Shown here one piece after another: positions 19,104 to 27,335 of a stretch of DNA of 64,000 nt; position 1 is the first letter of the stretch, and the number at the start of each line of letters is the position of its first letter. Source of the stretch: Mucilaginibacter lacusdianchii. Its GTDB lineage: Bacteria > Bacteroidota > Bacteroidia > Sphingobacteriales > Sphingobacteriaceae. The notes below the pieces were generated by a model. The model was not told where the DNA came from and made no database searches. It worked only from the letters and a program-made list of their open reading frames with translations. Made by a program: the position numbers and the translations under genes. The DNA is taken from assembly GCF_009770985.1 (NCBI RefSeq), contig NZ_WSRW01000003.1:543275-607274 (forward strand), written 5' to 3'.

Positions 19104-19159
19104 AACTGATAAATAAGTTATAAAACTTAAAAATTAGTTGTATAACTGAAAAATCAGTT
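19104..19159 (+). promoter_or_regulatory. Three tandem 16-bp operator-like palindromes upstream of blaI
   Basis: Copies at 19104-19119, 19124-19139 and 19144-19159 follow the pattern AACTNA-N4-TNAGTT. The third is a perfect palindrome (AACTGA AAAA TCAGTT); the others each have one mismatch. The starts are exactly 20 bp apart, about two helical turns, so all sites face the same side. The array covers the promoter of the BlaI-type repressor gene, as expected for autoregulation (inference). Confidence 0.75.
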
Positions 19160-19168
19160 TTATATTTG
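19138..19168 (+). promoter_or_regulatory. Bacteroidota-type promoter of blaI-blaR1
   Basis: TTG at 19138-19140 and TATATTTG at 19161-19168 (exact TAnnTTTG) are 20 bp apart. The box ends three bases before the ATG at 19172, so the transcript may be leaderless. It overlaps the last two operator copies. Confidence 0.65.
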
Positions 19169-19171
19169 GAT

Positions 19172-19540
19172 ATGGAAGAACTTACTAGAACGGAAGAGCG
19201 TGTAATGCAGATACTTTGGAAGCTAAAAAAAGCTTTTGTGAAAGATATTATTGACGCGATGCCCGACGAGCCCAAACCGCCCTATAATACTATATCGTCG
19301 GTAGTAAGGTTGTTAGAAAAGAAAGAATATGTGGGTTATAAAGCTTATGGCAAAACCTATGAATATTTTCCGCTCATCAGTAAGGCAGACTACCGTAAAG
19401 CTTCATTTAAAAAAATGTTCACCAATTATTTTGACAGCTCGGTTGATAGCCTATTGTCTTTTATGGTTAAAGAACAAAAGTTGAGTGAAGAGGATATTCA
19501 AAAAATTCAGGAGATGATCAATCAAAACTCAAAAAAATGA
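19172..19540 (+). CDS. BlaI/MecI/CopY family transcriptional repressor
   Basis: This 122-residue winged-helix repressor carries LTRTEERVMQILWKLKKAFVKDI and PPYNTISSVVRLLEKKEYV, the recognition region of BlaI proteins, with a C-terminal dimerisation part (FDSSVDSLLSFMV...LSEEDIQKIQEMI). BlaI repressors are cleaved after signalling by a BlaR1 metalloprotease. Here the stop overlaps the next start (ATGA), so the pair is translationally coupled. The TTG six bases upstream was rejected for ATG 19172. No beta-lactamase gene lies nearby, so the regulon is probably different. Confidence 0.92.
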   Translation: MEELTRTEERVMQILWKLKKAFVKDIIDAMPDEPKPPYNTISSVVRLLEKKEYVGYKAYGKTYEYFPLISKADYRKASFKKMFTNYFDSSVDSLLSFMVKEQKLSEEDIQKIQEMINQNSKK

Positions 19541-21225
19541 AGCTTTTTATTTATCTGTTGCAGACTACTGCTTGCTCTGGCATTTTTTATGCTTTTTATT
19601 TTTTGTTGCTTAGGCGGTATACATTCTTTACGCTCAACCGCTGGTATCTCTTGGGTACTTTATTACTAAGCTTAATTATACCGGCAATTACTTTCCCGGT
19701 TAAACAGGTGGCGCATATGGATATGCTGCAGCCTGTAATTTATATGCAGCAAATGCAAGTTGAAAAGGAGCCTGTAACGCGTGTTTTAAAATATAACGTT
19801 GATAGCACTCTAGCAATAAATTGGCTGCAAATTGTAAAAGGAGCTTACATTGTGCTGGCCATCATTTCGTTGTTGCGCTTTTTATCAACGCTTATCGTAT
19901 TTGCATACCGCGCCCGGAGTAACAGTTTAATGCAGATCGGTAACGTTCAGGTCATCAAAAGTGCAGGTCGCATGGGTAACAGTTCGTTTTTCAATGTAAT
20001 ATTTTTAAATGATGACACACTAAATGCCGACGAAGTGAAGCAGATACTTGCGCACGAATTGTTGCACGTTAAGTTAATGCATTCATTAGATAGAGTTTTG
20101 GCACGTTTTACACAGATCGTACTGTGGTTTAACCCTTTTGTGTATGCTTACATACGGTCAATTGAAGAAAATCATGAGTTTGAGGTAGACCGTATTGCAG
20201 CCCTTGAAGCCGATAAAAGCTGGTATGCCACTTTATTGTTTAAATTATCTGTATCTAATCAAAGCTCGCTATTCCAAAATTTTAGTAAAGCACCGCTTAA
20301 AAAGCGTGTGGCCATGTTGTTTAACCAACCCACCAACCATATGAAAAAAATGATGTACTTGCTGGTACTACCGGTGGTAGTGCTTAGCTGTTTGGCTTTT
20401 GGCAGATTAAATACTGACAACGTCGCCAAAGTGAACTTCAAATTATTAAAATCGGTTAATAGTGAGAGATCACAAGCCGATACAGTCGATATTAATAAAT
20501 TTCGGCAGATTGACCGGCTAAAGGGTAGGGGAAGAAAGGTGCAATCCCCAACGACATCAGAACAATATGCTCAGACAGCCGATTACAAGCAAAAGAATGC
20601 AGCTGTTGAAAAAGTAAGCGGTAAAATGTTAACGTATAAAGTAATGTCGGTGTTTGATAGCAGTTTTGTGATGGGCCATATTATTGGCTACAAGGTATTA
20701 CATAACAATTACTCTTACATACTTAATACCAAGTACGGGCAGTTGAAAGAACTTAAAAATCAGTTAAAGCCGGGTGATGAAATAGAAATGAATGTGTTTA
20801 GTGCGGCTTATGGTAACGCTACACCGATTGTAATTGAACCTGCCCTGGTAATTAAAAATGGTATTAAACTTTTTCAATTAGCTGAAGCCGATATTATACC
20901 AAAAGCTCCCTTTTTGTATGAGGCTAATCGCGTACGTTTCACCGATGGGCAAGTAACTAAAATTCAGAAATATCCGAATGGTAAATGGAAAAGTGCAGTG
21001 GTAGAGGTAGTTAATGGGTATAAGATAAAATTTAATGTAAAACCTTCTGCACCGGCATTTGAGGATATTGAAGATGGTGATCATGTACGGTTTCGTTTTG
21101 TGCACGAACGTAAAAGTGGAAGCAAAGAGTATACGGTTGACGATTGGGTTTCATTATCCGCTAACATTAAGGATTACGGCACCAAAAATCCAGACTTCTT
21201 TTTTAAATTTTATGAGAAAATTTAA
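19537..21225 (+). CDS. BlaR1-like M56 metallopeptidase with novel C-terminal repeats
   Basis: The 562-residue protein has N-terminal membrane helices (about 2-22, 34-52 and 91-115) and a zinc protease motif H173-E-L-L-H177 followed by an E in the NHEFEVD segment, then another helix (about 268-290). This is the M56 arrangement that relays a signal by cleaving BlaI. The C-terminal region (about 365-562) lacks the penicillin-binding sensor of true BlaR1. Instead it seems to hold two similar beta-rich units, each with a central basic-aromatic strand and a GDEIEMNV or GDHVRFRF strand. It is coupled to blaI by ATGA overlap. Confidence 0.88.
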   Translation: MKLFIYLLQTTACSGIFYAFYFLLLRRYTFFTLNRWYLLGTLLLSLIIPAITFPVKQVAHMDMLQPVIYMQQMQVEKEPVTRVLKYNVDSTLAINWLQIVKGAYIVLAIISLLRFLSTLIVFAYRARSNSLMQIGNVQVIKSAGRMGNSSFFNVIFLNDDTLNADEVKQILAHELLHVKLMHSLDRVLARFTQIVLWFNPFVYAYIRSIEENHEFEVDRIAALEADKSWYATLLFKLSVSNQSSLFQNFSKAPLKKRVAMLFNQPTNHMKKMMYLLVLPVVVLSCLAFGRLNTDNVAKVNFKLLKSVNSERSQADTVDINKFRQIDRLKGRGRKVQSPTTSEQYAQTADYKQKNAAVEKVSGKMLTYKVMSVFDSSFVMGHIIGYKVLHNNYSYILNTKYGQLKELKNQLKPGDEIEMNVFSAAYGNATPIVIEPALVIKNGIKLFQLAEADIIPKAPFLYEANRVRFTDGQVTKIQKYPNGKWKSAVVEVVNGYKIKFNVKPSAPAFEDIEDGDHVRFRFVHERKSGSKEYTVDDWVSLSANIKDYGTKNPDFFFKFYEKI

Positions 21226-21230
21226 TGTAA

Positions 21231-21270
21231 ACAAAAGCGCCGGTATATTCATACCGGCGCTTTTGTTTAA
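21231..21270 (+). terminator. Terminator of blaI-blaR1
   Basis: ACAAAAGCGCCGGTAT pairs exactly with ATACCGGCGCTTTTGT across an ATTC loop, five bases after the blaR1 stop and followed by TTAA. Confidence 0.92.
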
Positions 21271-21448
21271 TTGGCTAAAAGTGCCTTAAACACGGCGAAG
21301 TTTTAGCGCGTTTATAGTAAAATAAAGGTTGAGTTGATTAGATATCAGCATTAGTAACAGTTGTGTAAACAACGGCTTATTGAAACATAAGCTCGATGTA
21401 CTGGTTTTAAGCTTGAATATTTACTGCTGATTCTATCTATCAGAACCT

Positions 21449-22750
21449 ATGAACGTAAACCATGTATCTAGTAAGCCCCGTATCGTTATTATAGGCGGCG
21501 GTTTTGCCGGCATTAATTTAGGCCGATCTTTAAGCGGGCACAACGTTGAAGTTATAATGCTGGATAAGCATAACTATCATACCTTTCAGCCATTATTATA
21601 TCAGGTTGCTATAGGCGCTATTGAAGCTGATGCAGTTGGCTATCCTATACGTCGTATTTTTGCCGGTCAGGAAAATTTTACTTTTCATTTGGCCGAAGTG
21701 CAAAAAATCAGTCCTGAAAGTAATACGGTAAATACAAACGTTGGCGATTTTACTTATGATTATTTAGTGATAGCCACTGGCTCCAACACAAATTACTTCG
21801 GCAACAAAGAGATGGAGCATTTTACCATGCCCATGAAAAATATACCCGAGGCGTTAAACTGGCGTAGTTTAATGGTGCAAAACCTTGAAAAAGCCTTGTT
21901 AACCTCTGACCCAATAGAACGTGCAGCCTTGCTAACTTTCGTGGTTGTGGGGGGCGGGCCAACCGGTGTGGAAATGTCGGGCGCACTGGCCGAGATGCGC
22001 TTGCACATGCTCACTAAAGACTATCCAACCTTTAAGCCTGATGATATGAAGGTTTATCTGGTAGAAGGTAAACCCGAATTAATAGCCGCCATGTCTGAAC
22101 GGGCTTCCATTAAGGCTAAACAGTTCCTGATCGATATGGGCGTTGTGATATACACTGGCGTACATGTGCAAAGCTACAATGGTGAAGATTTAAAAATAGA
22201 TAACGGTGTGGAACTGAAAGCCCGTTCGGTGTTTTGGGCAGCCGGTGTTAAAGGTGAGGTTCCCGACGGGCTGCCTCAAGAAGTGGTGGTTAGAGGGGCA
22301 CGTATACAAACCGACGAAATAAACAGGGTGAAGGGCTTTAATAATATTTTTGCGATAGGCGATGTTTCGGCAATCGTTAATACCGATACGCCTAACGGCC
22401 ATCCGGGCGTGGCACCAGTGGCTATACAACAGGGGAGTCACTTGGGTAAAAACCTGATTCGCATCATTAAGGGCGAAGCGCCGGTACCATTTGAATACCG
22501 CGATAAAGGTACCTTGGCAACAGTAGGACGTAACAAGGCAGTAGCCGATTTAGGTAAACTAAGATTTCAAGGCTTTTTTGCCTGGTTGCTGTGGTTGTTT
22601 GTGCACGTGATGACGCTGGCCGGCTTTAGTAACAAGCTAATTGTATTTTTCAGCTGGATTATCAACTACTTTACCAGAAACACGGATAACCGTATGATAC
22701 TACACAATTTTGATACGGAAACTATGAAAACAGATCCAATTGCCAAGTAG
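21449..22750 (+). CDS. Type II NADH:quinone oxidoreductase
   Basis: This 433-residue flavoprotein transfers electrons from NADH to quinone without pumping protons. The FAD Rossmann motif is VIIGGGFAGINLGRSL near residue 12, the NADH-binding motif is VVVGGGPTGVEMSGALAEM near 170, and NNIFAIGDVS near 295 contacts the flavin. LDKHNYHTFQPLLYQVA is the NDH-2 quinone-site signature. A hydrophobic C-terminal segment (WLLWLFVHVMTLAGF and beyond) supplies membrane attachment. It is monocistronic with about 180 bp upstream after the blaR1 terminator. Confidence 0.92.
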   Translation: MNVNHVSSKPRIVIIGGGFAGINLGRSLSGHNVEVIMLDKHNYHTFQPLLYQVAIGAIEADAVGYPIRRIFAGQENFTFHLAEVQKISPESNTVNTNVGDFTYDYLVIATGSNTNYFGNKEMEHFTMPMKNIPEALNWRSLMVQNLEKALLTSDPIERAALLTFVVVGGGPTGVEMSGALAEMRLHMLTKDYPTFKPDDMKVYLVEGKPELIAAMSERASIKAKQFLIDMGVVIYTGVHVQSYNGEDLKIDNGVELKARSVFWAAGVKGEVPDGLPQEVVVRGARIQTDEINRVKGFNNIFAIGDVSAIVNTDTPNGHPGVAPVAIQQGSHLGKNLIRIIKGEAPVPFEYRDKGTLATVGRNKAVADLGKLRFQGFFAWLLWLFVHVMTLAGFSNKLIVFFSWIINYFTRNTDNRMILHNFDTETMKTDPIAK

Positions 22751-22889
22751 TACCAACGCTTGAGGTTAATAATATGATTGCCTTTAATAATATTTGGCTG
22801 CATAATTAATTTTTTGATAAATTTTGTTAACAATAAGGTAAAAATGTTGTTAAGCTATAAGAAAAGAATTTATTTAATAACTCAAAATC

Positions 22890-23129
22890 ATGGCAACAAA
22901 CTTCAATCCTGAACATAGCGAAGGCCCAGTAGCCAAAGCTATCGAACAGCAAACGGCAAAGTTGCCTTCAGATTTATTTCTGTGGGCTGCTGTAGGCGCT
23001 ATCGGCGTTTCGTTAACGTTAAAATTAATGCAAAAAGATAAGCTGGCCTTGTTTGTAGGTCAGTGGCCTGCACCATTTTTACTGTTAGGCTTGTACAACA
23101 AATTAGTGAAATTAGAAGGCAGCGACTGA
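22890..23129 (+). CDS. Small two-helix membrane protein
   Basis: This 79-residue protein is not recognised. A polar N-terminus (ATNFNPEHSEGPVAKAIEQQ) is followed by two hydrophobic stretches (about 29-47 and 55-72) with a KDK turn between them. The ATG at 22890 and the terminator hairpin just after the stop support a real gene. It may be expressed with the NADH dehydrogenase upstream, though a 139-bp gap separates them. Confidence 0.72.
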   Translation: MATNFNPEHSEGPVAKAIEQQTAKLPSDLFLWAAVGAIGVSLTLKLMQKDKLALFVGQWPAPFLLLGLYNKLVKLEGSD

Positions 23130-23150
23130 AAAAGTAGTTTGCCAGAAAAT

Positions 23151-23190
23151 AAATAAGCCGGTGGTTATTTAACCATCGGCTTATTTTTTA
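23151..23190. terminator. Bidirectional terminator overlapping a stop codon
   Basis: AAATAAGCCG.TGGTTA pairs with TAACCA.CGGCTTATTT, flanked by T-run on the right. It serves the 79-residue gene and, on the minus strand, includes the last codons and stop of the small lipoprotein gene. Confidence 0.88.
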
Positions 23191-23359
23191 CCAAGTTTTC
23201 GCTGCTGAATGAGCTAAGCGCCCATATAATAAGGCCGATTATAACTGCTAGTATAATGCCGAAAATAAATCCGCCTTTAAATACATCGCCAATCAACTGG
23301 CAGCCTGACAGAGTAAACGTACTGAATAACACAAATAGGGCTAATAACAATTTTTTCAT
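23165..23359 (-). CDS. Small lipoprotein with one membrane helix
   Basis: The 64-residue product begins with a lipoprotein signal (KKLLLALFVLFSTFTLSGC, lipobox LSGC, C20) followed by a short spacer and a very hydrophobic helix (about 30-50) and a basic tail. A lipid anchor plus a helix on so short a protein is a form often seen in Bacteroidota and usually left unassigned. It lies 76 bp downstream of paiB on the same strand and could be the last gene of that transcript. Function unknown. Confidence 0.75.
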   Translation of the reverse strand: MKKLLLALFVLFSTFTLSGCQLIGDVFKGGFIFGIILAVIIGLIIWALSSFSSENLVKNKPMVK

Positions 23360-23435
23360 AGTACCTTAAATTTTGGTGTTGTAGATAATTGAATTACAAA
23401 CCAATTAACCGATAGTTTTCAAGATATCTTTAATG

Positions 23436-24056
23436 CTATTGCAATTTCTGTTCTTCCTTTTGCATATAAGTACCAATAGCTTGTGTATTCGCGTCAGTGC
23501 TATTGCTTAGTGCATTGATAACGGATTGCCTGTCTGCTTCTGATCGGTTTTGACTGAGTTTCTTTTTACCCTGTAAATCCGTTACTTCAATATCAAAAAC
23601 GGTGATGCCTTTAACCAACTTAAGTTTATACTCCATCGGTAACCCGTCCCATTGTGCAAGATAATCGACATCGTAAGTGGCTATCATTTCTTCCAACGCT
23701 GTTAGCTGCTGGCCTTCGTCTGTAACAAGTACGGGCTTTCCATAAGCATGTACAGCCATATAGTTCCAGGTGGGTACATTTAGCTCTTTCTCATAATGCT
23801 TAGGGGCAATATAAGCATGTGGCTCTGTAAAAATTACCAACACCTTTTCTGATTCTAACCCAATTGATTGCGGATTAGGTTTAGCCAGATGGGAAGATAA
23901 AATTACTTTTCCTTCGTGCACTTTAACCACAAAAGGCAGATGCGTAGCGGAGGGCAGGCCGTTATCAACGGATACCAGTGTGGCAAAACTGTAGCGTTGC
24001 ATAAACGCTACAGTTTCGTTAATATCGGTAAGTGCGAATGGTTTAGGCGTGTACAT
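23436..24056 (-). CDS. PaiB-like FMN-binding split-barrel protein
   Basis: This 206-residue PaiB family protein opens with MYTPKPFALTD and contains ATLVSVDNGLPSATHLPFVV, HLAKPNPQ, VPTWNYMAVHAYGKP and the C-terminal LSQNRSEADRQSV segment, all typical. PaiB was described in Bacillus as a negative regulator, and the family binds FMN or heme in a flavin-reductase-like barrel. Its start lies 8 bp after the stop of the ornithine carbamoyltransferase gene, so it is part of the arginine operon; a link with arginine- or polyamine-derived metabolites is an inference from that position. Confidence 0.9.
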   Translation of the reverse strand: MYTPKPFALTDINETVAFMQRYSFATLVSVDNGLPSATHLPFVVKVHEGKVILSSHLAKPNPQSIGLESEKVLVIFTEPHAYIAPKHYEKELNVPTWNYMAVHAYGKPVLVTDEGQQLTALEEMIATYDVDYLAQWDGLPMEYKLKLVKGITVFDIEVTDLQGKKKLSQNRSEADRQSVINALSNSTDANTQAIGTYMQKEEQKLQ

Positions 24057-24064
24057 TGTAACAG

Positions 24065-25015
24065 CTATGATAAGCTATCTAGAAGCTGTTTCAATACAGC
24101 CTGTGCTGCCCAAACGCGGTTACCAGCTTCATGAATTACTACTGAGTTTGGCCCATCTAAAATTTCGTCAGATAATTCCAGGTTGCGGCGTACAGGTAAG
24201 CAGTGCATCACTTTGGCATTGTTGGTTGCCTGTAAGCTTTCGTTGGTAAGCATCCAATCGTCATGGCCTTTTATTACTTTGCCATAAGGCTCATAGGCCG
24301 ACCAGTTTTTTACATAAATAAAGTCGGCACCTTGCAAAGCTTCCTGTTGGTTATGGGTAATAAAGGCTCCGTCTGTAAAGTCGGTATTCAACTCATAACC
24401 TTCTGGATGAGCAATTACAAAATCAACATCGGCTTTACACATCCATTCTGCAAAAGAATTGGGTACGGCCTGTGGCAGCGGCTTAATGTGCGGCGCCCAA
24501 GTTAACACCACTTTAGGGCGTGCTTTAGTTTTCAATTCTTCAATAGTAATTGAATCGGCCAGGCTTTGCAACGGGTGGCGGGTGGCCGATTCTAAACTTA
24601 CAATAGGTACACCACAATACTCTACAAACTTATTAAACACCTGCTCGCTATAATCTTCTTCACGGTCTTTTAATCCCGGGAAAGAACGTACACCAATGAT
24701 ATCAACATACTGGCCTAAAACGGCAGCCGCTTCGCGCACGTGCTCAACGGTAGTGCCATTCATCACGGCTCCGTCTTGCAATTCCAAAGCCCAACCTTCC
24801 TTATCTATATTGAGCACCATTACATTCATGCCCAAATTCAGAGCCGCTTTTTGGGTGCTCATGCGGGTACGCAGACTAGGATTCAAAAATACCAGCCCAA
24901 TGGTTTTGTTTTTACCCAGTTGCTGATTAGCGTATGGATTTTGCTTATGTTGTAAAGCCTCGGCAACCAAGGCATTGATATCGGTAACGTCGTGTACAGA
25001 TGTGAATTGTTTCAT
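24065..25015 (-). CDS. argF': N-succinyl/N-acetylornithine carbamoyltransferase
   Basis: This 316-residue transcarbamylase joins carbamoyl phosphate to an N-acylated ornithine. FLNPSLRTRMST binds carbamoyl phosphate; IIGVRSFPGLKDREEDY, LESATRHPLQSLAD and HCLPVRRN are the pattern of the Bacteroides N-succinylornithine enzyme rather than of ordinary OTCase. The carbamoyl group is thus added before deacylation, so argE must follow this step; argE and argH are not in the window. It follows argD after 53 bp. Whether the acyl group is succinyl or acetyl cannot be settled by eye. Confidence 0.92.
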   Translation of the reverse strand: MKQFTSVHDVTDINALVAEALQHKQNPYANQQLGKNKTIGLVFLNPSLRTRMSTQKAALNLGMNVMVLNIDKEGWALELQDGAVMNGTTVEHVREAAAVLGQYVDIIGVRSFPGLKDREEDYSEQVFNKFVEYCGVPIVSLESATRHPLQSLADSITIEELKTKARPKVVLTWAPHIKPLPQAVPNSFAEWMCKADVDFVIAHPEGYELNTDFTDGAFITHNQQEALQGADFIYVKNWSAYEPYGKVIKGHDDWMLTNESLQATNNAKVMHCLPVRRNLELSDEILDGPNSVVIHEAGNRVWAAQAVLKQLLDSLS

Positions 25016-25068
25016 GAAGCTTTGCCGGCCTCCCGTAACGGGAGAAGGTGTTAATAGTGATTGAATAG

Positions 25069-26214
25069 TTAAACTACGGTTTCTGGAGTGGATTGTAATA
25101 CCTGGGCAAATGCCTGTAAAAATTGGTCGGCATGTGCTTTGGTTAAGTTCAGCGCCGGTAACAGGCGGACTACATTAGGCTTAGCCTCACCAGTAAAGAT
25201 GTGATGTTTGTACAATAGGTCTTTACGTACATAAGCCAGCTCTTCGGGCAGTTCAATGCCAATCATTAAACCACGGCCTCTTACTTCTTTTACCTGCTCA
25301 AACTTTTTCAATTCCTCTATTAAGTAAGCGCCCACTTCGGCAGCGTTCTGCATCAGGTTATTTTCTTCCATTTCCTCCAGTACTGCCAGCGCTGCCGCAC
25401 ATGCCAGGTGGTTACCGCCAAAGGTAGTGCCCAACATACCATAAGATGGTGCAATTTTAGGCGAAATGATAATACCACCGATAGGGAAACCGTTACCCAT
25501 ACCTTTAGCCATGCTATAGATGTCGGCATTTACACCGGCAAAATCGTGTGAGAAAAATTTACCGGTACGACCATAACCGCATTGTACCGAGTCGGCAATA
25601 AACACGGCGTTGTACTGGTCGCACAGTGCACGTATCTTTTGCAAAAAGCTTTCTGTAGCTACCTGTATACCGCCAACGCCTTGTATACCTTCAATAATTA
25701 CGGATGAGATATCGTTTTGGGCAAAAGCTTGCTCTAAAGCAGCTTCATCGCACCAAGGCAAAAAGATGACGTTATCAGTTTCGTTAATTGGGGCTACAAT
25801 TTTTGGATTGTCGGTAACAGCAACGGCTAGTGAAGTACGACCATGGAAAGCTTTGCGAAACGCAATCACTTTCTTTTTACCGTTATAAAAGGACGCCAGT
25901 TTTAAGGCGTTCTCATTTGCCTCAGCACCCGAGTTGCATAGAAATAATTGGTAGTCATCTTTACCAGATACCTTGCCCAGCTTTTCTGCCAGTTGCTTTT
26001 GCAACGGAATTTCAATAGAATTAGAGTAAAAACCTATCTGATGCAACTGATCTTCCAATCGTTTAACGTATCGTGGGTTGGTATGACCGATAGAAATTAC
26101 GGCATGACCGCCATACAGATCCAGATACTCGGTGCCCTGAGCATCATAAACCAAACTACCAACACCCTTAACAATCTCGATGGGATTAATCGGGTAAACA
26201 TCAAATAGTTTCAT
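25069..26214 (-). CDS. argD: N-acylornithine aminotransferase
   Basis: This 381-residue class III PLP aminotransferase converts N-acylglutamate semialdehyde to N-acylornithine. Features are LFLCNSGAEANENALKLA (cofactor phosphate), HGRTSLAV, the aspartate in FIADSVQCGYGRTG and the Schiff-base lysine in YSMAKGMGNGFPIGG. TTFGGNHLACAAALAVL closes the active site. Start ATG 26214; 37 bp separates it from argC upstream and 53 bp from argF' downstream, in one operon. Length is normal. Confidence 0.94.
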   Translation of the reverse strand: MKLFDVYPINPIEIVKGVGSLVYDAQGTEYLDLYGGHAVISIGHTNPRYVKRLEDQLHQIGFYSNSIEIPLQKQLAEKLGKVSGKDDYQLFLCNSGAEANENALKLASFYNGKKKVIAFRKAFHGRTSLAVAVTDNPKIVAPINETDNVIFLPWCDEAALEQAFAQNDISSVIIEGIQGVGGIQVATESFLQKIRALCDQYNAVFIADSVQCGYGRTGKFFSHDFAGVNADIYSMAKGMGNGFPIGGIIISPKIAPSYGMLGTTFGGNHLACAAALAVLEEMEENNLMQNAAEVGAYLIEELKKFEQVKEVRGRGLMIGIELPEELAYVRKDLLYKHHIFTGEAKPNVVRLLPALNLTKAHADQFLQAFAQVLQSTPETVV

Positions 26215-26251
26215 GTTCTGAACTAAATTAAAACTTTAAAAATATAGTTAA

Positions 26252-27298
26252 TTAAAAAGCTGTTGCTTTTAAGCGTAAGCCCGAGGTTTCTTCTAAACCA
26301 AAAAGTAAATTCATATTTTGCACTGCCTGTCCCGATGCACCTTTCAGCAGGTTATCCATAATGCTGATAATGAATAGCTTGTTGCCTTTTTTCTGCACTT
26401 GTATAAAGCATTTATTGGTATTCACAATTTGCTTTAAATCTATATTACGGGTGGTAACATGCGTAAAGGGATGGCCACTGTAATAATCTGTATAAAGCCT
26501 TACAGCCTCCTCTGCAGTTAAATCGCTGTCTAAATACATAGAGGCAATGATGCCACGTGTAAAATCGCCACGATAAGGAATGAAGTTGATTGGCTTATCA
26601 AAATTGCCTTGTAACTGCTTCACGGATTGGCCAATTTCATTTAAATGCTGATGATCAAATGCTTTGTAGACAGACAAGTTATCATTGCGCCAGGTAAAGT
26701 GCGATGTGGCCGACAGGCTTTGCCCAGCACCGGTTGAACCGGTAGTAGCCGTAATATGCACTTCTGCATTTAGTTTGTTGTTGGCGGCAAGCGGCAGCAG
26801 GCCTAATTGCAAGCAGGTAGCAAAGCAACCAGGATTAGCAATGTTGGCGGCTGTTTTAATAGCATCGCGGTTTAATTCGGGCAGGCCATATACAAATGTA
26901 CGGGAAGCGTTATCAGTATCTGGATAAGTAATGTTTAATTTATCCTTCAGCCGAAAATCCTGACTTAGATCTATTACCTTAACCTTTTCCGGAAAAGGAT
27001 TGGCTGCCAGGAATTTTCGCGCATCGCCGTGTCCAACGCATAAAAACAGTACGTCAATGTGGTTAGATAGTTCGCTGGTGAACTTCAGTTCCGTATCACC
27101 AAACAAATCGGTATGCACTTCATAAATATAGTTACCAGCATTGCTGTTGCTATGTACAAACTCAATTTCCACATCAGGGTGGTTAAGGAGAATGCGAAGC
27201 AATTCGCCACCTGTATAACCGGCACCGCCTATGATGCCTGCTTTTATTTTATTGCCGCCTGATATTGGAACTAATACGGTCGGGACGTTGCTATTCAC
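26252..27298 (-). CDS. argC: N-acyl-gamma-glutamyl-phosphate reductase
   Basis: This 348-residue NADPH-dependent reductase makes N-acylglutamate semialdehyde. AGIIGGAGYTGGELLRIL is the Rossmann motif, the catalytic cysteine lies in ANPGCFATCLQLGLLPL, and TGSTGAGQSLSATSHF and HQHLNEIGQS follow. The only reasonable start is GTG 27298, which gives about 16 residues before the Rossmann strand; there is no in-frame ATG in that stretch, so weak initiation might lower its level. It follows argG after 37 bp. Confidence 0.92.
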   Translation of the reverse strand: MNSNVPTVLVPISGGNKIKAGIIGGAGYTGGELLRILLNHPDVEIEFVHSNSNAGNYIYEVHTDLFGDTELKFTSELSNHIDVLFLCVGHGDARKFLAANPFPEKVKVIDLSQDFRLKDKLNITYPDTDNASRTFVYGLPELNRDAIKTAANIANPGCFATCLQLGLLPLAANNKLNAEVHITATTGSTGAGQSLSATSHFTWRNDNLSVYKAFDHQHLNEIGQSVKQLQGNFDKPINFIPYRGDFTRGIIASMYLDSDLTAEEAVRLYTDYYSGHPFTHVTTRNIDLKQIVNTNKCFIQVQKKGNKLFIISIMDNLLKGASGQAVQNMNLLFGLEETSGLRLKATAF

Positions 27299-27335
27299 AA
27301 TTAATTCTGTCGTTTTTAGTGGATAGATGCAATTA

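Noticed and set aside
25030-25044. Short hairpin CTCCCG-TAA-CGGGAG between argF' and argD
   Set aside because: A six-base stem with a three-base loop and no T-run is too short to call; it may be a small processing or stabilising hairpin.
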